Positions 1 through 9,223 are shown, numbered from the stretch's first letter. The stretch: 64,000 bases of DNA from Thermococcus gammatolerans EJ3 (GCF_000022365.1 NC_012804.1:682001-746000), one strand, 5' to 3'. A program made the numbers and translations. Notes: generated from the letters alone by a model not told the origin.

Positions 1-128
1 CTGTGGGCGTTTATCTTCTTTAGAACTTTCATTATGCCCTCCGCTATCGGCCCGATGTCAGAAGACCTAGTCTCAAGCCGGGTTAATTCGTGGGTTGAGC
101 TCAACGCATCAAGGTTGCTCTCAGCCAT
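1..128 (-). CDS. N-terminal part of an unrecognised protein (runs off the window)
   Basis: An ATG on the minus strand at 128 opens a frame that stays open to the window edge, 42 codons. The visible peptide starts MAESNLDALSSTHEL and is hydrophilic and probably helical. A purine-rich GGGAAGAAAG lies just upstream as a possible ribosome binding site. The gene diverges from the amidotransferase-like gene that starts at 224. No family is recognisable from so short a piece. The open frame and divergent arrangement are the only support. Confidence 0.5.
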   Translation of the reverse strand, partial: MAESNLDALSSTHELTRLETRSSDIGPIAEGIMKVLKKINAH

Positions 129-223
129 GGCTTTCTTCCCATAAACTGTACTCCTCCCGCTAAAAAACGTTTTTGGTGAGAAACCTTTTATCCTTTCCCG
201 AGTACGGATGAAAGGTGATCAAT

Positions 224-1018
224 GTGTGCAGGGTTCTCTTCGCGGTGGGTGAGGGAGAAAAGATGGCCCCCCTCGTGGAGGCGATGGTCAGGGCCTCAGA
301 GAAAGACCCCTATAAAGAAGCGAGGGGGAAGGGAAGCCGGCATCGCGACGGCTGGGGCTACGTTCTGTTCAACGGAGGTTCCCTCCAGCACTACCGCTCG
401 ATCAGGCCCATCTTTGAGGACAGCCCGGGCGTTAAGACACTGGTGGAGTTGCTCGATGGTTTCTCGGTTCTTCTCGTGCACTCCAGGGCTGCCTCCCAGG
501 GAAGTAAGGGAATCCTCAACACCCAGCCGTTTTCCCTTTCCTCCACGGGGTTCTCGTGCTGGATCTACCACAACGGAGACCTCAACAAGGCAGGACTGGT
601 GGAGAGGGCCGGTCTTGATGAAAGCTCGCTGAAGAAGGCATCTGACAGCTACGTTATGGCCCTCTACGTCTGCAGGGCCCTCCATTCCGTCAGTAAAGGT
701 GAGCTCCTGAGGGTTTACTCTTCCATAATGCCCTTCGTGAACACCAGCCTTAACACGGGTTCGCTCTTCATTAGCCATGAATGGGTGAGGGGCTTCATCA
801 CCGCTTACTCCCGGCCTGAATACCTCCTGAAACGGGAGAACTGGGACTACGTGAGGCAGATACTCCTACGTAGCAGGGATGTCTTTGCGGTCGCCTCGTC
901 AACCCTTGAGCTTTACTACGAGGCCAAGTGGAACTCTCTGAGGAATGGGACGGCGCTGTACCTTGAGATCTCTCCTGAGGAAGGGCGCTTCACAGTGGAT
1001 GAACTCGTTATGGGATGA
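224..1018 (+). CDS. class II glutamine amidotransferase-like protein
   Basis: This 264-residue protein looks like a stand-alone N-terminal nucleophile amidotransferase of the YafJ/Gn_AT_II kind. I chose the GTG at 224 because it puts Cys at position 2, the expected nucleophile after Met removal, and because a GGTGAT ribosome site sits 5-10 bases upstream; a GTG nine bases earlier would bury that Cys. Other family marks are HRDGWG at 40-45, HSRAAS at 86-91 and HNGDL at 116-120. A TATA-like CCTTTTATC lies about 35 bases upstream. The acceptor of the released ammonia, if any, is unknown, since no synthetase partner is adjacent. Confidence 0.8.
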   Translation: MCRVLFAVGEGEKMAPLVEAMVRASEKDPYKEARGKGSRHRDGWGYVLFNGGSLQHYRSIRPIFEDSPGVKTLVELLDGFSVLLVHSRAASQGSKGILNTQPFSLSSTGFSCWIYHNGDLNKAGLVERAGLDESSLKKASDSYVMALYVCRALHSVSKGELLRVYSSIMPFVNTSLNTGSLFISHEWVRGFITAYSRPEYLLKRENWDYVRQILLRSRDVFAVASSTLELYYEAKWNSLRNGTALYLEISPEEGRFTVDELVMG

Positions 1019-1063
1019 GGTATCGTTTTATATTTTTGTGACGTATTCCCGCAGGTGATCGCT

Positions 1064-1474
1064 ATGGATATGAAGGCCCCCATCAGGGTTTACATGAGCA
1101 GGAAGCTCATAGGTATAAGGCCCGACGATACCGTTAAGCGGGCCGGCGAGATCATGACTGAGTTCGATATAGGTTCCCTCGTCGTGGTGGACGAGAACGG
1201 CGACGTCGTTGGATTTCTCACCAAGGGGGACATCATAAGGCGCCTCGTGGTTCCGGGCCTTCCGAACACAACCCCTGTGAGGGAGATAATGACGAAGAAC
1301 CTCGTTACAGTGCCAGCTGAAACGCCCCTCCAGGACGTCCTCGACGTTATGGCAAAGAAGGGGCTGAAGCACATCCTCATAGAGGAGAACGGCAAGATAG
1401 TTGGGATATTCTCGATAACGGATCTTCTCGAGGCGAGCAGGAGAAAGCTTGAAACGGCGATAGCAACGGAGTGA
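1064..1474 (+). CDS. two-CBS-domain protein
   Basis: A 136-residue protein made almost only of a CBS pair (Bateman module). The first repeat, about residues 10-65, has the typical hydrophobic VVVVDENG-type hairpin and a GFLTKGDI helix start; the second, about 75-130, ends with GIFSITDLLEA. Such modules bind adenine nucleotides or SAM and regulate partners; no partner domain is present. The ATG at 1064 is preferred over a GTG at 1055 because GGTGAT at 1054-1059 is then an ideally spaced ribosome site. TTTTATATT near 1025-1033 is a likely TATA box. Its stop lies five bases before the start of the phosphoesterase gene, so the two are probably co-transcribed. Confidence 0.88.
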   Translation: MDMKAPIRVYMSRKLIGIRPDDTVKRAGEIMTEFDIGSLVVVDENGDVVGFLTKGDIIRRLVVPGLPNTTPVREIMTKNLVTVPAETPLQDVLDVMAKKGLKHILIEENGKIVGIFSITDLLEASRRKLETAIATE

Positions 1475-1479
1475 TGGCG

Positions 1480-2982
1480 ATGATAAAGATAGCCCACATA
1501 AGTGACACCCACATAACGAACGAAGGGGCCTTCAAGGGCTACGCTTTCGACCTCATCGTGGAGGAGATCAACAGGGGGGACTTCGATTTCGTCGTTCACA
1601 CAGGGGACATAACCAACCAGGGACTGAGGGAGGAGTACGAGCAGGCTGCCTATCAGCTCGGCAAGATAAGGAAGCCGCTCGTTGTTATTCCCGGCAACCA
1701 CGACGTCAGGAACGTCGGCTACAAGCTGTTCGAGAAGTTTATAGGGCCCCTCAACGGGGTCTACGAGTTCGATAACGGGGTTCTGATCTGGGTGGACTCA
1801 ACGATTCCGGATTTGAGTGACGGCAGAATCGGGGGCCATAAGTTTCGCTGGCTCAAGGCAAAGCTCGAGGAGTACTCCGACAGGAGGTTCAAGATCGTCG
1901 CTGCCCATCACCACCTCGTTCCCCTTCCAGACACGGGGAGGGAGAGGAACGTTCTCTTCAACGCGGGAGACGTCCTCGATCTCCTCCTGAGGCACGAGGT
2001 GACCCTCTACACCTGCGGCCACAAGCATGTTCCCAACGTTTATCGCGTTGAGGATCTCGTTATCGACAACGCGGGTTGCACGTCCTGCCGGAAGACGAGG
2101 AGGGGTGATGTGAACAGCTATAACATCATCAAACTCCACGATGACGGCAGGGTAAGCGTCACGATAAGGCGTGTTACCGGCGATGAGGAGAGGAAGGATC
2201 ACAAGCCTATACGGCCGAAAATCTTTATCCCCTCTGGAAAAAGGGTCCTCCGCATCGTTCAGTTAAGCGAGAGCAACGTTTCTGACAGGGTCTACTTCAG
2301 GAGGAAGGTCTTTGAGAACGTCATCCGGATGATCAACGAGAGGCTTAAACCGGACCTCGTCATACACAACGGTGACGTTGTCGATGCGGGCATAGAGCGG
2401 TACTACGAGCGGGCCTATGAGTACTACCGCGCGATCTCTGCTGAAAAGCTCGTTGTCCCCGGTCACAACGACATAACTTACCTCGGCCACGAGCTCTTCG
2501 AGGAGTACTTCGGGGAGCCAGAAGTTATAGAATTCGACGGGTACGTTATAATACCCGTTCTGAGCGCCCAGTACGAGACGCCGATCGGAGTCGTCGGCAG
2601 GATGGGACAGAAGAAGCTGGAGAAAGTGCTTGAGGAATACGATGACAGGTTCCGCATCGTGGTTATGCATCACAACGTCATCCCAATCCCCAGGAGCAGG
2701 GAGATCGGCTTCCTCGAAGACGGCGGAGACGTTCTCAAACTCCTGACGAGGGAGGGAACCGAGCTCGTGCTGACCGGTCACGGCGGCAACGCTTACGGAG
2801 TCAAGGTTGAGAGAACGCCGATAGTTAACGCCGGCTCCGTGAGCTGGGAACTCCACAGAAATCCCTTTGGAAACAGCTTCAACCTGATAGACGTTTACAC
2901 TGACATGGTGGTGGTCTGGGAAGTTCAGGCAACGTGGGGTAGCAGAAAGCTCCTGGGAATATGGAAGAGGAAGGGCAACTAA
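1480..2982 (+). CDS. tandem calcineurin-like metallophosphoesterase, second copy degenerate
   Basis: This 500-residue protein holds two metallophosphoesterase folds in a row. The N-terminal copy has all five blocks: ISDTH, GDITNQG, PGNHD, AAHHH and CGHKH, so it should bind two metals. The C-terminal copy, from about residue 255, repeats the layout but reads LSESN, NGDVVD, PGHND, MHHN and TGHGGN, so first-block and last-block ligands are lost. Side-by-side stretches (for example [11 protein letters not shown] against [11 protein letters not shown]) show an internal duplication. I start at the ATG at 1480; GTG 1471 and ATG 1474 are in frame but would overlap its GGAGTGAT ribosome site. The substrate is unknown. 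Confidence 0.85.
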   Translation: MIKIAHISDTHITNEGAFKGYAFDLIVEEINRGDFDFVVHTGDITNQGLREEYEQAAYQLGKIRKPLVVIPGNHDVRNVGYKLFEKFIGPLNGVYEFDNGVLIWVDSTIPDLSDGRIGGHKFRWLKAKLEEYSDRRFKIVAAHHHLVPLPDTGRERNVLFNAGDVLDLLLRHEVTLYTCGHKHVPNVYRVEDLVIDNAGCTSCRKTRRGDVNSYNIIKLHDDGRVSVTIRRVTGDEERKDHKPIRPKIFIPSGKRVLRIVQLSESNVSDRVYFRRKVFENVIRMINERLKPDLVIHNGDVVDAGIERYYERAYEYYRAISAEKLVVPGHNDITYLGHELFEEYFGEPEVIEFDGYVIIPVLSAQYETPIGVVGRMGQKKLEKVLEEYDDRFRIVVMHHNVIPIPRSREIGFLEDGGDVLKLLTREGTELVLTGHGGNAYGVKVERTPIVNAGSVSWELHRNPFGNSFNLIDVYTDMVVVWEVQATWGSRKLLGIWKRKGN

Positions 2983-3851
2983 TCGACCTCTTTTTTCAAT
3001 CTTTTCATGAGATCTTCCATTATCGCTGTCACGGCCTTCTCCAGCTCGACGTTTTCAATAACGGGGATGCCCAGTTCCTTGGCACGATCGACGATGTAAT
3101 CCTGGATGCGCATTATCTTCTCGACGTTCTTTACGTACCTTTCAGCTCCCCTTGGGGAGTATCTGGCCCTTTCGTAGAAGTGTGCCAAAAGGCTCTCCCT
3201 GCCCGGAACGGTTATAACGTACATGAACTCGTTCTCGTCCAGCTCTATGAAACCTGGAACCACGTGGATCCCCTCGATAATGGCGTTCAGACCTTCCCTC
3301 CTAGATCTCTCCAAGACTGCCTTGATGCCCACCGATACGTGCTTCACCTGCGTTTCGAAGCCGTAGATAAGGGGGTCAATGCCCCTCGGCGCGTTTACCA
3401 CATTGCTTGCCAGGAAGGAGGAGACGTGTATGTCGGGGAGGAGCTCCCTTGCTATGACCTTTCTGAGAACCTCCCTTATCGTATCCGTTCCGATTATGCT
3501 CAGTATTCCCAGCCGGAAGGCCAGTTCCGTTGCTATCGTTGACTTTCCCACACCGGTTGCTCCACCCAGGAGAACTGTGAGCCGCACCTTCCTTCGCCTG
3601 AGGGTACGCCAGAAGAGGTACCTCTCTGCCTCCTCCCGAAGCCCCCTCTCTATGAGCGTTGAGTACGTCAGTTCTCTTATTTCATCCGTTGTCACGAATC
3701 TCTTTCCCCGCTTTATCAGCTCCTTCTGAACCGCAGAGGCTATCGCGTATGCCACGCCGACATCAACGCCCGAGAGCGTTATCGACCTCGTTAGTATTCC
3801 CCTTGAAAATGGCAGTTTCGCTCCGGTTTCCTTATCAACGACGAGTATCAT
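2979..3851 (-). CDS. pgk2: 2-phosphoglycerate kinase
   Basis: A 290-residue protein predicted to phosphorylate 2-phosphoglycerate to 2,3-diphosphoglycerate with ATP. The first ~90 residues resemble an ATP-cone-like regulatory domain; a Walker A motif, [10 protein letters not shown], follows near residue 100 with a P-loop kinase core after it. It is the downstream member of a two-gene operon: its ATG lies inside the last 17 bases of the cyclic 2,3-diphosphoglycerate synthetase gene, which takes its product to the cyclic solute. The stop overlaps by four bases with the convergent phosphoesterase gene. Family and pairing are those of the methanogen cDPG pathway. Confidence 0.88.
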   Translation of the reverse strand: MILVVDKETGAKLPFSRGILTRSITLSGVDVGVAYAIASAVQKELIKRGKRFVTTDEIRELTYSTLIERGLREEAERYLFWRTLRRRKVRLTVLLGGATGVGKSTIATELAFRLGILSIIGTDTIREVLRKVIARELLPDIHVSSFLASNVVNAPRGIDPLIYGFETQVKHVSVGIKAVLERSRREGLNAIIEGIHVVPGFIELDENEFMYVITVPGRESLLAHFYERARYSPRGAERYVKNVEKIMRIQDYIVDRAKELGIPVIENVELEKAVTAIMEDLMKRLKKEVD

Positions 3852-5151
3852 CGGCCCGCCTCCCCAGAACCTTTTTGCCGAGTCTCAAAACGGCCTCCCT
3901 AAGGTTCTTCCCGTCTATGTTGACCGGTTCGTTGTCCAGGTAAATGACCTCGATTCCCCTCTCCAGGGCCCATCTTGTGACAACGTCAACCGCAGCCGCC
4001 TTGAGCTCCACAGCTATTCCCTCTATTCCGCTGAATCCCTCAAGATCCCTGAGGAGGGCCTTCCTCCGCGACAGGTTTCCAGATGAGTGCAGAACTTCCG
4101 CGCCCAGCGCTTCGAGGTGCCTCGCTGAGCTCTCTAGGGCCTCTTCAGACGTCATAACCAGCCCGATCCTCTTTCCCGAGACATCCCCCAGGGGTCTCGG
4201 CCTGAAGACAGTAACGTGGACCTCCGCCCTGGGAATTACCCCCTCGACGACCCCCACTATTTTCTCGATCTTTTCCTCTTTCACAAGATCAGCCATCGTG
4301 ACGACTACGAGATCAGCCAGGGAAAGCCTGAACGGGCCGAAGTAGTTTGCTATCGAGCTCAGTTCCTGCCGCGCTCCAACGACGACAACGTACGCGTCCG
4401 CCCGGTAGGGGGGGAACGTTGCACCACTTCCCTCCAGTATTATCAGATCGTGGGGAAGCGATTCCGCGAGGGAAATCCCCCTGTCAACGGCATCGAAGAA
4501 AGGAAACCCGGCCATTCCCCCGCCGCATCGCCTGCACCCGATCGTGGTGACCCTCGATGTGAGGGCGTCCTCGAAGTGATCCGATGCCGCGTGTCTTCCG
4601 CTCTCCGCTATCCTCAGGAGGAACTCCGGCGTTATCTCCAACTTTTCCCCGTCTATCAGCTCGGGCTCCTCCGGCCCTCCTCTGCCCATCGTTACTATCA
4701 CAGGCCTGGTAATGGCCTTGAGGGTTCTCGCGACGAAGCCGCTGACTGCGGTTTTTCCCACCCGCTTCCCAGTTCCTATGACCCCGATGCTCGGTTTTGA
4801 CGTTCTATTCAGGGGACGGGGTTTGAATACAAAATCTGCCCCCCTGTAGGTAACACCGTGAAGAAGGCAGAGTGATGCTATCCTGAACCGATCCTCGTAG
4901 CCAACGATAGGCTCGTCGCTGAGGTCCACTACTTCTTTTACTCCCGGGTTCTCAGCGAGGGCCCTCGCGAGGGCCGTTAGGTAATCATCGTGACGGTAGA
5001 TGGGCACACCGAGACGTCTTTCGACTTCCTCCAAGCTGCCTATTTTCTCCGAACCTCCGAGGAAAACCGCACAGCAAACGTTTCCAAGCTTATCAAGGGC
5101 CCATTTGACAACATCCGGGTAATGCTCGCCGTCTATGAGTGCTATCTTCAT
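3835..5151 (-). CDS. cpgS: cyclic 2,3-diphosphoglycerate synthetase
   Basis: A 438-residue enzyme predicted to cyclise 2,3-diphosphoglycerate with ATP, giving cyclic 2,3-diphosphoglycerate, a thermoprotectant or phosphate store in some hyperthermophilic methanogens. The N-terminal ~125 residues are a Rossmann-like domain starting [13 protein letters not shown]; a nucleotide-binding loop [13 protein letters not shown] follows near residue 130. I chose the ATG at 5151, with GGTG six bases upstream, over a TTG at 5163 and a GTG at 5160. A TATA-like stretch lies upstream on this strand (AGATTTAAC read on the opposite strand near 5182). It is followed, with overlap, by the kinase that supplies its substrate. 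Confidence 0.9.
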   Translation of the reverse strand: MKIALIDGEHYPDVVKWALDKLGNVCCAVFLGGSEKIGSLEEVERRLGVPIYRHDDYLTALARALAENPGVKEVVDLSDEPIVGYEDRFRIASLCLLHGVTYRGADFVFKPRPLNRTSKPSIGVIGTGKRVGKTAVSGFVARTLKAITRPVIVTMGRGGPEEPELIDGEKLEITPEFLLRIAESGRHAASDHFEDALTSRVTTIGCRRCGGGMAGFPFFDAVDRGISLAESLPHDLIILEGSGATFPPYRADAYVVVVGARQELSSIANYFGPFRLSLADLVVVTMADLVKEEKIEKIVGVVEGVIPRAEVHVTVFRPRPLGDVSGKRIGLVMTSEEALESSARHLEALGAEVLHSSGNLSRRKALLRDLEGFSGIEGIAVELKAAAVDVVTRWALERGIEVIYLDNEPVNIDGKNLREAVLRLGKKVLGRRADDTRR

Positions 5152-5234
5152 GGGGCCCACCAATAGGATTACCAGGGGAGAAGATTTAACCTTTTGTGTT
5201 GCGAGACTCTAAGGCTCTGTCTCGTTCAATGGGA

Positions 5235-5249
5235 AGAGTTATAAACTCT
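5235..5249. promoter_or_regulatory. inverted repeat over the TATA box of the DUF1931 gene, with a SurR-like GTT-N3-AAC core
   Basis: AGAGTT-ATA-AACTCT is a perfect 6-base inverted repeat whose centre is the TATA box of the small gene at 5308. The core GTT-ATA-AAC fits the GTTn3AAC half of the SurR consensus known from Pyrococcus furiosus, but the extra GTT five bases on is absent in both directions. Binding at this spot would block TBP, so a repressor role is the simpler reading. This is inference from sequence only. Confidence 0.4.
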
Positions 5250-5269
5250 CCATACCAGATATAGACGGC

Positions 5270-5286
5270 GCTGTCCACCGGACAGC
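5270..5286 (+). promoter_or_regulatory. hairpin in the 5' leader of the DUF1931 gene
   Basis: GCTGTCC-ACC-GGACAGC is a perfect 7-base-pair stem with a three-base loop, lying between the TATA box and the AAAGGAGGTG ribosome site of the gene at 5308. It would form in the mRNA leader just ahead of the ribosome site, or could be a protein-binding palindrome in DNA. Most leaders in this window are too short to hold such a structure. Confidence 0.45.
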
Positions 5287-5307
5287 CCGCAAAGGAGGTG
5301 TTGAAAA

Positions 5308-5487
5308 ATGGCCGAGATTATAGTTAAGTCAAAGGTTAAGGAGTTTGTTAAGAGCCTTGACGCAGAGATGAGGGTCAGCCCGGAGTTCTACGACGCCCTT
5401 GAGGCTGAGGTCAAGGTCCTCATCGAGAAGGCCGTCAAGAGGGCCAAGGAAGAGGGCAGAAAGACCCTCTATGCCAGGCACGTCTGA
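5308..5487 (+). CDS. DUF1931 small histone-fold protein
   Basis: A 59-residue, highly charged helical protein beginning MAEIIVKSKVKEF and ending GRKTLYARHV. It resembles the DUF1931 family, which belongs to the histone-fold group; the GRKTL segment near the C-terminus recalls GRKTVKAEDI in archaeal histones. The start is fixed by the strong ribosome site GGAGGTG eight bases upstream of the ATG. The gene stands alone behind its own TATA box (TTATAAAC), with an inverted repeat and a leader hairpin. A role in nucleoid structure or as a small DNA-binding regulator is possible but unproven. Confidence 0.8.
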   Translation: MAEIIVKSKVKEFVKSLDAEMRVSPEFYDALEAEVKVLIEKAVKRAKEEGRKTLYARHV

Positions 5488-5536
5488 TTTTTGGATACCC
5501 TTTTATTCTCCCTTTCCAATATTCTCAGGTGGTTTC

Positions 5537-6415
5537 ATGGGCCTTAGAAAACTGTCTGATTTTGCGTACCTTTATCCGGGCAGCCCTTCAACGCTCCTCC
5601 GCGTTCACAACGGGAAGCTAGTGATAGTTGATCCCGGTCACGGAAAGGGGAGGCACAAGGATCTAAAACGGGAATCCAGAAAGCTGGGTCTCGAGATCAA
5701 AGCCCAGCTCGTCACGCACGGGCACGCAGATCACGTTGCGGTTTCCACAAAGCTCGAAGCCCCTCTTTACATCCACAGGTTCGAGTTCTCCATCGCTGAA
5801 AGCCCGCTCGCAAGGGAGATCATAACCTTCGGGGCCAAAGCGCCCAAGGGATTCCTCGTCTTCCAGTTCCCTGAGGAAGTCAGGGTTCACGCGGTTTTCG
5901 AGTGGGGCGATGATCTCTTCGGTCTCAAGGCCCTGAACCTTAGCGGCCATTCACCGGGAATGACCGGTTTCTTTGACCTGGAGAGCGGGCTTATCTATGC
6001 GGGCGATGCCTTCTTCGGTGAGAGGGTTCTCGAAACCGTTGGCCTTCCCTATTTCGTCGATCTGGCCGGGTTTAAGGACTCCCTCGGGAGACTACTCCGC
6101 TATGCCGATGACGGTTATCTCCTGATTCCCTCTCACGGCAGGCCGGTGGTGGAGGAGGAAGCTCGATCCCTAATCATGAAGAACCTTGAACGGGTGGAGG
6201 AGATTGAGAGACTTGTCCAGGATCTTCTCGAAAGCCCCCTGGGAATCGACGAAATAGCGTTCAAGCTTATGCGCCTTTACTCAGTGGAGATAACGCCCCA
6301 GAAGCTCGCCCTGAACCTCGTTCCGGTTAGGGCAGTTATCGCCGAGTTTTACAACCGGGGTCTCATTGATGCAACTGTCGAAAAGGGGCTAAAATGGAGG
6401 GTCGTGAAGGGGTAG
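5537..6415 (+). CDS. metallo-beta-lactamase-fold hydrolase
   Basis: A 292-residue metallo-beta-lactamase superfamily protein. It shows the HxHxDH zinc motif (THGHADH near residue 55), a further ligand in LSGHSPG, the metal-bridging Asp in YAGDAFF and a final His in IPSHGRP. The C-terminal ~80 residues form a helical extension rather than an RNase J/CPSF beta-CASP domain. The ATG at 5537 follows CAGGTGG, a good ribosome site; an in-frame start further up would run through the DUF1931 gene. Substrate unknown; the layout is nearest to glyoxalase II-like or lactonase-like members. Confidence 0.85.
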   Translation: MGLRKLSDFAYLYPGSPSTLLRVHNGKLVIVDPGHGKGRHKDLKRESRKLGLEIKAQLVTHGHADHVAVSTKLEAPLYIHRFEFSIAESPLAREIITFGAKAPKGFLVFQFPEEVRVHAVFEWGDDLFGLKALNLSGHSPGMTGFFDLESGLIYAGDAFFGERVLETVGLPYFVDLAGFKDSLGRLLRYADDGYLLIPSHGRPVVEEEARSLIMKNLERVEEIERLVQDLLESPLGIDEIAFKLMRLYSVEITPQKLALNLVPVRAVIAEFYNRGLIDATVEKGLKWRVVKG

Positions 6416-6492
6416 TTACAGGACGGCATGATCTAGCAGAACCTGCCATCAAAACCTTGAAAGAATAAAGGAACAAAAACTTTCCGCAAGCG

Positions 6493-6507
6493 CTTTGCGA
6501 AGCAAAG
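6493..6507 (-). terminator. small hairpin between convergent genes
   Basis: CTTTGC-GAA-GCAAAG makes a six-base-pair stem with a three-base loop, directly after the asnS stop codon and about 80 bases past the beta-lactamase-fold gene that converges on it. A terminator role is plausible by position, but no strong U-tract follows on either side. Confidence 0.3.
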
Positions 6508-6510
6508 GGC

Positions 6511-7803
6511 TCATGGATACAGCCTGCTCGGCGTCCTCGGGAAGAGAGTGGCCCAGCGGACGTGGTCGAGCTTCAGAACCCAGGCGACGAGCCTTTCTAA
6601 GCCCAATCCAAAACCGCTGTGCGGAACTGAACCGTACTTCCTGAGGTCGAGGTACCACTCGTAATCCTTGGGATCCATCCCCTCTTCCAAAATGCGCTGA
6701 ATGAGCTTGTCGTAGTTGTCCTCACGCTGACTGCCCCCAATTATCTCGCCGTAGCCTTCGGGCGCGAGCATGTCAGCGGCCAGAACCTTTCTCGGGTCCT
6801 CCGGATCCTCCTTCATGTAGAAGGCCTTGATGTGCTTCGGATAGCCGTAGACGAAGAATGGAGCCTCAAACTCCTCGGTAAGAACCCTCTCCTCGTCGGC
6901 GCCCATGTCCTCGCCCCACTCTATCTCGACGCCCTTGCTCTGGAGTATGTCTATCGCCTCGTCGTAGCTTATCCTCGGGAACGGCGGAACCGCGTTCTTG
7001 AGCGTCGTCAGATCCTTCCTGAAGGTCTCAATCTCACTCCTCCTGAGCTCGAGCGTTCTCTGCACCATGTAGCTTACCAGCTCCTCCTCGACCTTCATGA
7101 TGTCCCAGAGGTCCATCCACGCGGCCTCAAGCTCGAGGTGCCAGAACTCGGTGAGGTGCCTCCTCGTCCTGCTCTTTTCGGCCCTAAAGCTCGGCGTGAG
7201 CGACCAGACCTTTTCGAGGCCAAATATAGCGGCCTCAAGGTAGAGCTGGGCCGACTGGCTGAGGTAAGCGGTCTTATCAAAGTACTTGAGCTTGAAGAGC
7301 GTTGAGCCACCCTCAACGGCCCCGGTGACGAGTATCGGCGGAAAGACCTCGTACCAGCCGTCCTGGAGGAGCCACTCACGGGCGGCCTGCATGAGCGTGC
7401 CCTTGACCTTCATTATGCTCGCGACCTTCGGCGAGCGGAGGTGCAGGTGCCTAACGTCGAGCAGGAACTCCGGGCTTGCATCCTTCGTTATCGGGAAGAA
7501 GTCAACGTTCTGAATTACCTGGAGCTTGTCCGCCTGAACCTCGGCTCCAGTTGGGGCACGCGGGTCAGCCTTGACGGTTCCCTCGATGATGACGCTCGAC
7601 TCGATGCCGAGCTTCTTTGCCTCCCTGTAGGCTTCCTCGTTGAGCTCCTTTGAAAAGACCACCTGAACGATCCCGCTCGAGTCCCTGAGCACTATGAAGA
7701 CCTTCTTTCCGACTTCCCTCTTCCTGTAAACCCATCCGGCGAGCTTAACCCTCTTTCCTTCCATTTCGGGCTTAACGTCGGCGCAGTAAACCTTATCAAT
7801 CAC
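6511..7803 (-). CDS. asnS: asparaginyl-tRNA synthetase
   Basis: A 430-residue class IIb synthetase that charges tRNA-Asn. It has an N-terminal OB-fold anticodon-binding domain (about 1-105, starting MIDKVYCADVKPEMEGK), then the class II core with motif 2 around FRAEKSRTRRHLTEFW and motif 3 GFGLGLERLVAW. It ends FPRTPSRLYP, as in the Pyrococcus AsnRS and unlike archaeal AspRS. I chose the GTG at 7803, since GGAGGTG lies six bases upstream and the protein then begins like the Pyrococcus enzyme; a TTG five codons earlier would use up that site. A TATA box (GTTATAAAC on this strand) lies near 7830. Confidence 0.95.
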   Translation of the reverse strand: MIDKVYCADVKPEMEGKRVKLAGWVYRKREVGKKVFIVLRDSSGIVQVVFSKELNEEAYREAKKLGIESSVIIEGTVKADPRAPTGAEVQADKLQVIQNVDFFPITKDASPEFLLDVRHLHLRSPKVASIMKVKGTLMQAAREWLLQDGWYEVFPPILVTGAVEGGSTLFKLKYFDKTAYLSQSAQLYLEAAIFGLEKVWSLTPSFRAEKSRTRRHLTEFWHLELEAAWMDLWDIMKVEEELVSYMVQRTLELRRSEIETFRKDLTTLKNAVPPFPRISYDEAIDILQSKGVEIEWGEDMGADEERVLTEEFEAPFFVYGYPKHIKAFYMKEDPEDPRKVLAADMLAPEGYGEIIGGSQREDNYDKLIQRILEEGMDPKDYEWYLDLRKYGSVPHSGFGLGLERLVAWVLKLDHVRWATLFPRTPSRLYP

Positions 7804-7961
7804 CTTTACCACCTCCAAAAGCTTTTCAGCGGGGTTTATAACGCTAACCCAATCAGAAGAGGCGATTCAACCAGAGTGACAGGACCCTTAACCTTGACTC
7901 AATCCGAACGAGCCGGGGCATGGTCGGAGTTTTTCGTTTTGGGATTTAAACCCTTTGGGCA

Positions 7962-7975
7962 TTTTGATGTCAAAA
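7962..7975. promoter_or_regulatory. candidate operator upstream of the deaminase gene
   Basis: TTTTGA-TG-TCAAAA is an inverted repeat that ends about ten bases before the GATTTAAG TATA box of the gene at 8024; a further GTCAAAAG half-site overlaps the BRE position. The location fits control of that gene. No known regulator motif is matched by eye. Confidence 0.3.
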
Positions 7976-8023
7976 CGTCAAAAGATTTAAGTTCTCCCCT
8001 GCCATATGTTCAACGGTGAGAAA

Positions 8024-9223
8024 ATGCTCGCACTGGTCGGGAAGCTCGTCGATTACCGTTCCGTTAGAAACGGAGCAGTCATCGTCGAGGACAACATCAT
8101 TCGGGCCGTCGTTCCGGTGGAGGAACTCAGGGAGTGGGGCGTTGACGAGGTTTACGGCGGGGAGAACTACCTCGTAATCCCCGGCCTAATCAACGCCCAC
8201 ACCCACGTGGCGATGGCGAAGTTCCGGGGGCTCGGCGAAGACCTGCCCACTGAGGAATGGCTTGAGAAAATCATCTGGCCGATGGAACTTGAGTGGACAC
8301 GGAGGGAAATCCGCAAGTGGGCCGAAATCGGCATTAAAGAGGCTTTAATGAACGGCTCGACGACAATAAACGATCACTACTTCTTTGCCGATGAAATAGC
8401 GAAGGTCGCTGAAAGGCTTGGCGTAAGGGCCTTCATCGGGCAGACGGTTATGGACGAGGTTGATTTTTCCCCGGCGAGTCCTGATGAGGGCTTTAGGTTC
8501 TTCAGACGCTGGCAAAACAAAAGCGAGCTCGTAAAACTTACTCTGGCACCGCATGCAACAAATACCGTTTCGCTAGACCTCCTCAGGGAAATCGCCGAGC
8601 TCTCGGAGGAAACCGGGGCGAGGGTTCACATCCATCTGGCCCAGAGCAGGGCGGAGGTTTCTGAGGTTAGAAGGCGCTATGGGCTCTCGCCTGTCGGTCT
8701 TCTCGAAAGGGCTGGGCTTTTGAACGGAAGGTTGATTGGAGTTCACGGCGTTTACCTGGACGATTCTGACTTCAGAAGTCTTGCCAAGGCTGGCCCAAGC
8801 CTCGTCCACTGCCCGACGAGCAACGTCAAGCTTGAGGCACAGACCGTGAACCTGAGAAAACTCCTTGACCTCGGCCTCAACGTGGCTTTGGGCAACGACT
8901 CGCCGAACCCGACGGGAATCCTCGACCCCTTCCTTGAGATGAGAACCGCCGGAATCGTTGCAAACCTCACAGCTGGAAGGGCTCATGCCGTTCCGGCGAG
9001 GGAGCTCTTTGGGATGGCGACGGTTAGAGGGGCCCACGCCCTCGGCCTGAAGGCGGGCCTTATAGAGCCCGGCTATCTCGCTGATTTAGTTCTCATAAAC
9101 GCAGATAAACCTTGGTTCAGGCCGATTGAGAACGTTTACTCGCTCCTCGTTTATTCGGTGAGGGGAAGCGACGTAGAAAAGGTTGTGGTGAACGGCAGGC
9201 CCGTCCACCGCAAAATTTATTAA
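8024..9223 (+). CDS. amidohydrolase, MTA/SAH deaminase-like (MtaD family)
   Basis: A 399-residue metal-dependent amidohydrolase of the MtaD/SsnA/TrzN group, which deaminates 5'-methylthioadenosine, S-adenosylhomocysteine or related purine nucleosides. Zinc ligands are His59 and His61 in NAHTHVAM, a His in HIHLAQS and one in VHGVYL, with the late Asp in ALGNDSPNPTG; WLEKIIWPME is typical of the group. The ATG at 8024 follows GGTGAG with good spacing; an ATG at 8006 would bury that site. Its own TATA box GATTTAAG is near 7984. It diverges from asnS. Exact substrate cannot be told from sequence alone. Confidence 0.85.
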   Translation: MLALVGKLVDYRSVRNGAVIVEDNIIRAVVPVEELREWGVDEVYGGENYLVIPGLINAHTHVAMAKFRGLGEDLPTEEWLEKIIWPMELEWTRREIRKWAEIGIKEALMNGSTTINDHYFFADEIAKVAERLGVRAFIGQTVMDEVDFSPASPDEGFRFFRRWQNKSELVKLTLAPHATNTVSLDLLREIAELSEETGARVHIHLAQSRAEVSEVRRRYGLSPVGLLERAGLLNGRLIGVHGVYLDDSDFRSLAKAGPSLVHCPTSNVKLEAQTVNLRKLLDLGLNVALGNDSPNPTGILDPFLEMRTAGIVANLTAGRAHAVPARELFGMATVRGAHALGLKAGLIEPGYLADLVLINADKPWFRPIENVYSLLVYSVRGSDVEKVVVNGRPVHRKIY

